Shown here one piece after another: positions 32,743 to 34,502 of a DNA stretch of 34,502 nt. Both the position numbers and the translations under genes were made by a program. Origin of the DNA: Syntrophaceae bacterium (GTDB taxonomy: Bacteria > Desulfobacterota > Syntrophia > Syntrophales > UBA2185); NCBI GenBank assembly GCA_003142635.1, contig PLMX01000255.1, positions 381 through 34,882 of the forward strand, read 5' to 3'. The notes under the pieces were generated by a model. The model worked only from the letters and a program-made list of their open reading frames with translations. It searched no databases and was not told the DNA's origin. The first letter of the stretch is position 1. Every line of letters starts with the position of its first letter.

Positions 32743-33450
32743 TCACTCACTGAGGATAATCCGGGCATCGACTATGATGGCCCCCTTCTCCATGACGAAA
32801 ATAGGATTGAGATCCATCTCCGCAATCTCTGAGTTGGCCTCGGCCAATTTCGAAACTTGTACGAGCATATCGCACAGGGCATCGATGTCTTTCGCGGATT
32901 TTCCCCGGATCCCGGTAAGAAGAGGATATCCCTTGATCTCTTCCACCATGTCCCGGGCGTCCTCGCGGCTCACGGGAACAACACGGAAAGAGACGTCTTT
33001 CATGACTTCCACCCAGATTCCGCCCAGCCCGAACATGATCACCTTCCCGAAGGTGGCGTCCGTCGCCAATCCGATTATGACCTCTTCGCCGCCGCTCACC
33101 ATGTGATAGAGCAAAACCCCCTCTATCCTGGCGTTTGCATCATAGGCCTTTGCATTGGCTATGATTTCCTTGAATGCCCCTTTGACCTTCTCCGGATTTT
33201 CAAGATTCACCTTCACGCACTTGGCATCGGTTTTATGTATGATCTGCGGTGAGACTATCTTGGCCACAACCGGGAATCCGAGTTCGCTCGCGAATGCCGC
33301 TGCTTCTTCAGCCGAGACGGCCACCTTCTCCTTTGTAACGGCGCAGCCATATGAGGCGAGAAGCGCTTTTGCTTCCGGCTCCAACAAAACATTCCTCTTG
33401 GCTTTTCTGGCCCGGCTCAGAATTTCTTTTGCCTGCTCATGGGTATTCAT
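32743..33450 (-). CDS. ADP-forming acyl-CoA synthetase, ATP-grasp (beta) subunit
   Basis: A 235-residue ATP-grasp protein matching the beta part of NDP-forming acyl-CoA synthetases. It has EPEAKALLASYGCAVTKEKVA at the N-terminus, FPVVAKIVSPQIIHKTD with H72 at the place of the catalytic histidine in known enzymes, MVSGGEEVIIGLATDATFG and the LGGIWVEVMKD loop. It couples acyl-CoA and ADP + phosphate to acid and ATP, or the reverse. ATG 33450 is chosen because it overlaps the alpha subunit stop (ATGA) and starts the conserved domain; the longer frame to 33576 lies within the alpha gene. Acid specificity is unknown. Confidence 0.9.
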   Translation of the reverse strand: MNTHEQAKEILSRARKAKRNVLLEPEAKALLASYGCAVTKEKVAVSAEEAAAFASELGFPVVAKIVSPQIIHKTDAKCVKVNLENPEKVKGAFKEIIANAKAYDANARIEGVLLYHMVSGGEEVIIGLATDATFGKVIMFGLGGIWVEVMKDVSFRVVPVSREDARDMVEEIKGYPLLTGIRGKSAKDIDALCDMLVQVSKLAEANSEIAEMDLNPIFVMEKGAIIVDARIILSE

Positions 33451-34502
33451 CGCACTGCCTCCTTCTCCAATCGCTCCACCGCTTTCTTGTATCTTATCAG
33501 GGCACCCAGCGCTTTTGCTCCCCTTTCCGGAGTCAGGAAGAGGGGGACCTTCTTCTGCAGCAGGACTTCCTTGCACTCATCCACTTCTTTTCCGGCGGAC
33601 GGCCAGATTACAATGAACGGCTTCTTGCAGTTGGCCTGTATCTCCAGCATAGCGTCCAGGGCAGCCTTTGGGTTATTTTCTCCCAGGCCGACGAAGGCCA
33701 TCATGTCAATATTGTCGTCCGCTTCGATGATGTTGGCCCGTACAACAAACGGATTCTTTCCTTTCAGCATTGCCATCGCACCGAGGTCGATGTCGGTCGG
33801 GTTCGTCCTGCTGGCTCCGGGGATCTCTTCCACGAGTCTCCTCACGGTCTCCTCCGAAAACGGGGGGACTTCCAGGCCCACCTCTCCGCACATGTCAGCG
33901 GCCGCAACACCCGGACCTCCGGGCCCCGCAATGATGCCGACCCTCGGCCCCTTGGGAATTCCTTGTCCGAACCACACGTTCTCGAAGGCGATAAGGTAAT
34001 CCTGGGCCTGCTCGAAGTCTTCCACACGAATAATCCCCGCCTGCCGGAAGGCGCCGTCATAAACTGCGATAGAACCGGCAATAGAACCGGTGTGGGAGGC
34101 TGTCATCTTTCGGCCCACCTCCGTTCTCCCGACCTTATAAACGAGTACGGGTTTGACACGGGAGAGGGGTTTGGCTATTTCCAGAAAACGCTGCCCGTCT
34201 CTGAAGCCTTCCAGATAGACGAAGACTGCGTTTGTCTTGGGGTCGTCACGCAGGTAATCCATGAAGTCAATCACGGAGACATCACATTCGTTTCCGATGG
34301 AAATGAACTTGCTGAAGGAGAGTCCCCGGACCTCGCCCATATTGATGAAATATCCTCCACCGCCTCCCGACTGGCTGATGACCGAAACACCGCCTACGTC
34401 TTTCGGAAATGTGCTTCTCCTCGCCCAGGGGTGACCGGATTCCGGGCAGAGGATGCCGACGCAGTTTGGTCCTATGAGCTTCATGCCGCCCTGGCGGGCC
34501 AT
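33447..34502 (-). CDS. ADP-forming acyl-CoA synthetase, CoA-binding (alpha) subunit, partial
   Basis: The visible 351 residues are the C-terminal part of the alpha (CoA-binding) subunit; the apparent Met at the window edge is internal, and the gene runs on beyond 34502. Visible motifs include LIGPNCVGI and ASHTGSIAGS, whose histidine (residue 137 here) is the expected phosphohistidine. GIIAGPGGPGVAAADM and PTDIDLGAMAMLKG follow. The downstream beta subunit overlaps by 4 bp. Such enzymes conserve ATP from acyl-CoAs in fermentation and syntrophic metabolism. The alpha and beta parts are separate here, not fused. Confidence 0.88.
   Translation of the reverse strand: MARQGGMKLIGPNCVGILCPESGHPWARRSTFPKDVGGVSVISQSGGGGGYFINMGEVRGLSFSKFISIGNECDVSVIDFMDYLRDDPKTNAVFVYLEGFRDGQRFLEIAKPLSRVKPVLVYKVGRTEVGRKMTASHTGSIAGSIAVYDGAFRQAGIIRVEDFEQAQDYLIAFENVWFGQGIPKGPRVGIIAGPGGPGVAAADMCGEVGLEVPPFSEETVRRLVEEIPGASRTNPTDIDLGAMAMLKGKNPFVVRANIIEADDNIDMMAFVGLGENNPKAALDAMLEIQANCKKPFIVIWPSAGKEVDECKEVLLQKKVPLFLTPERGAKALGALIRYKKAVERLEKEAVR

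Noticed and set aside
1-34502. CRISPR array, phage or insertion sequence
   Set aside because: No regularly spaced repeats, integrase, transposase or phage structural genes are visible on either strand.

Overview
The window looks like a chromosomal segment from an anaerobic, probably syntrophic or sulfate-reducing-type bacterium of the former Deltaproteobacteria (Desulfobacterota, perhaps near Syntrophorhabdus or Syntrophus). This is inference from gene content. The signs are a siroheme-dependent (Ahb) heme pathway, two four-subunit 2-oxoacid:ferredoxin oxidoreductase sets, NAD(P)H/ferredoxin flavoproteins of the GltD type, an ADP-forming acyl-CoA synthetase and a UbiD-family (de)carboxylase. 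No rRNA, phage, transposase or CRISPR array is visible.

Region 1 (1-2505, minus strand) holds a tRNA-Phe cut by the window edge, an RDD membrane protein, rsmE and prmA. Region 2 (about 2.6-12.1 kb, plus strand) is a tetrapyrrole cluster: precorrin-2 dehydrogenase, a CcsA/HemX-like cytochrome assembly protein, hemA, hemC (apparently with an ATT start codon), a fused uroporphyrinogen-III methyltransferase/synthase and hemB. These make uroporphyrinogen III and precorrin-2/siroheme. A segment of about 3 kb follows, bracketed by two copies of an ~85-bp palindromic repeat. It carries ahbD (heme b synthase), a hicBA toxin-antitoxin pair, a broken copy of the ahbD tail, a small DUF2007-like gene and an Lrp-type siroheme decarboxylase (AhbA/B). 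Together these indicate the siroheme-to-heme route, although ahbC and a second decarboxylase subunit are not here.

Region 3 (12.2-18.0 kb) is housekeeping and mixed: polA (proofreading site apparently lost), a frameshifted NAD-dependent epimerase gene, a DUF488 gene, a flavin-reductase-like gene with a near-consensus promoter, and a periplasmic DsbC/G-like thiol oxidoreductase.

Region 4 (18.06-34.5 kb, all minus strand, so transcribed from the right edge leftward) is a large co-directional catabolic and redox block. In order of transcription it encodes: ADP-forming acyl-CoA synthetase (CoA-binding part cut by the edge, then the ATP-grasp part), UbiD-family decarboxylase, a 57-residue zinc-ribbon protein, a GltD-like flavoprotein with ferredoxin and BFD domains, a LarA/DUF2088-like protein, a first oxidoreductase set (porG-porD-porA-porB), a degenerate NadC/ModD-like protein, a MoaB/CinA-type molybdopterin-binding-domain protein, and a second oxidoreductase set in which the PorD subunit carries an inserted GltD domain. 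A reasonable working model is activation, (de)carboxylation and oxidative decarboxylation of aromatic or other organic acids, with electrons moving between ferredoxin and NAD(P). The substrate cannot be read from the sequence. This block is the best candidate for an undescribed system.
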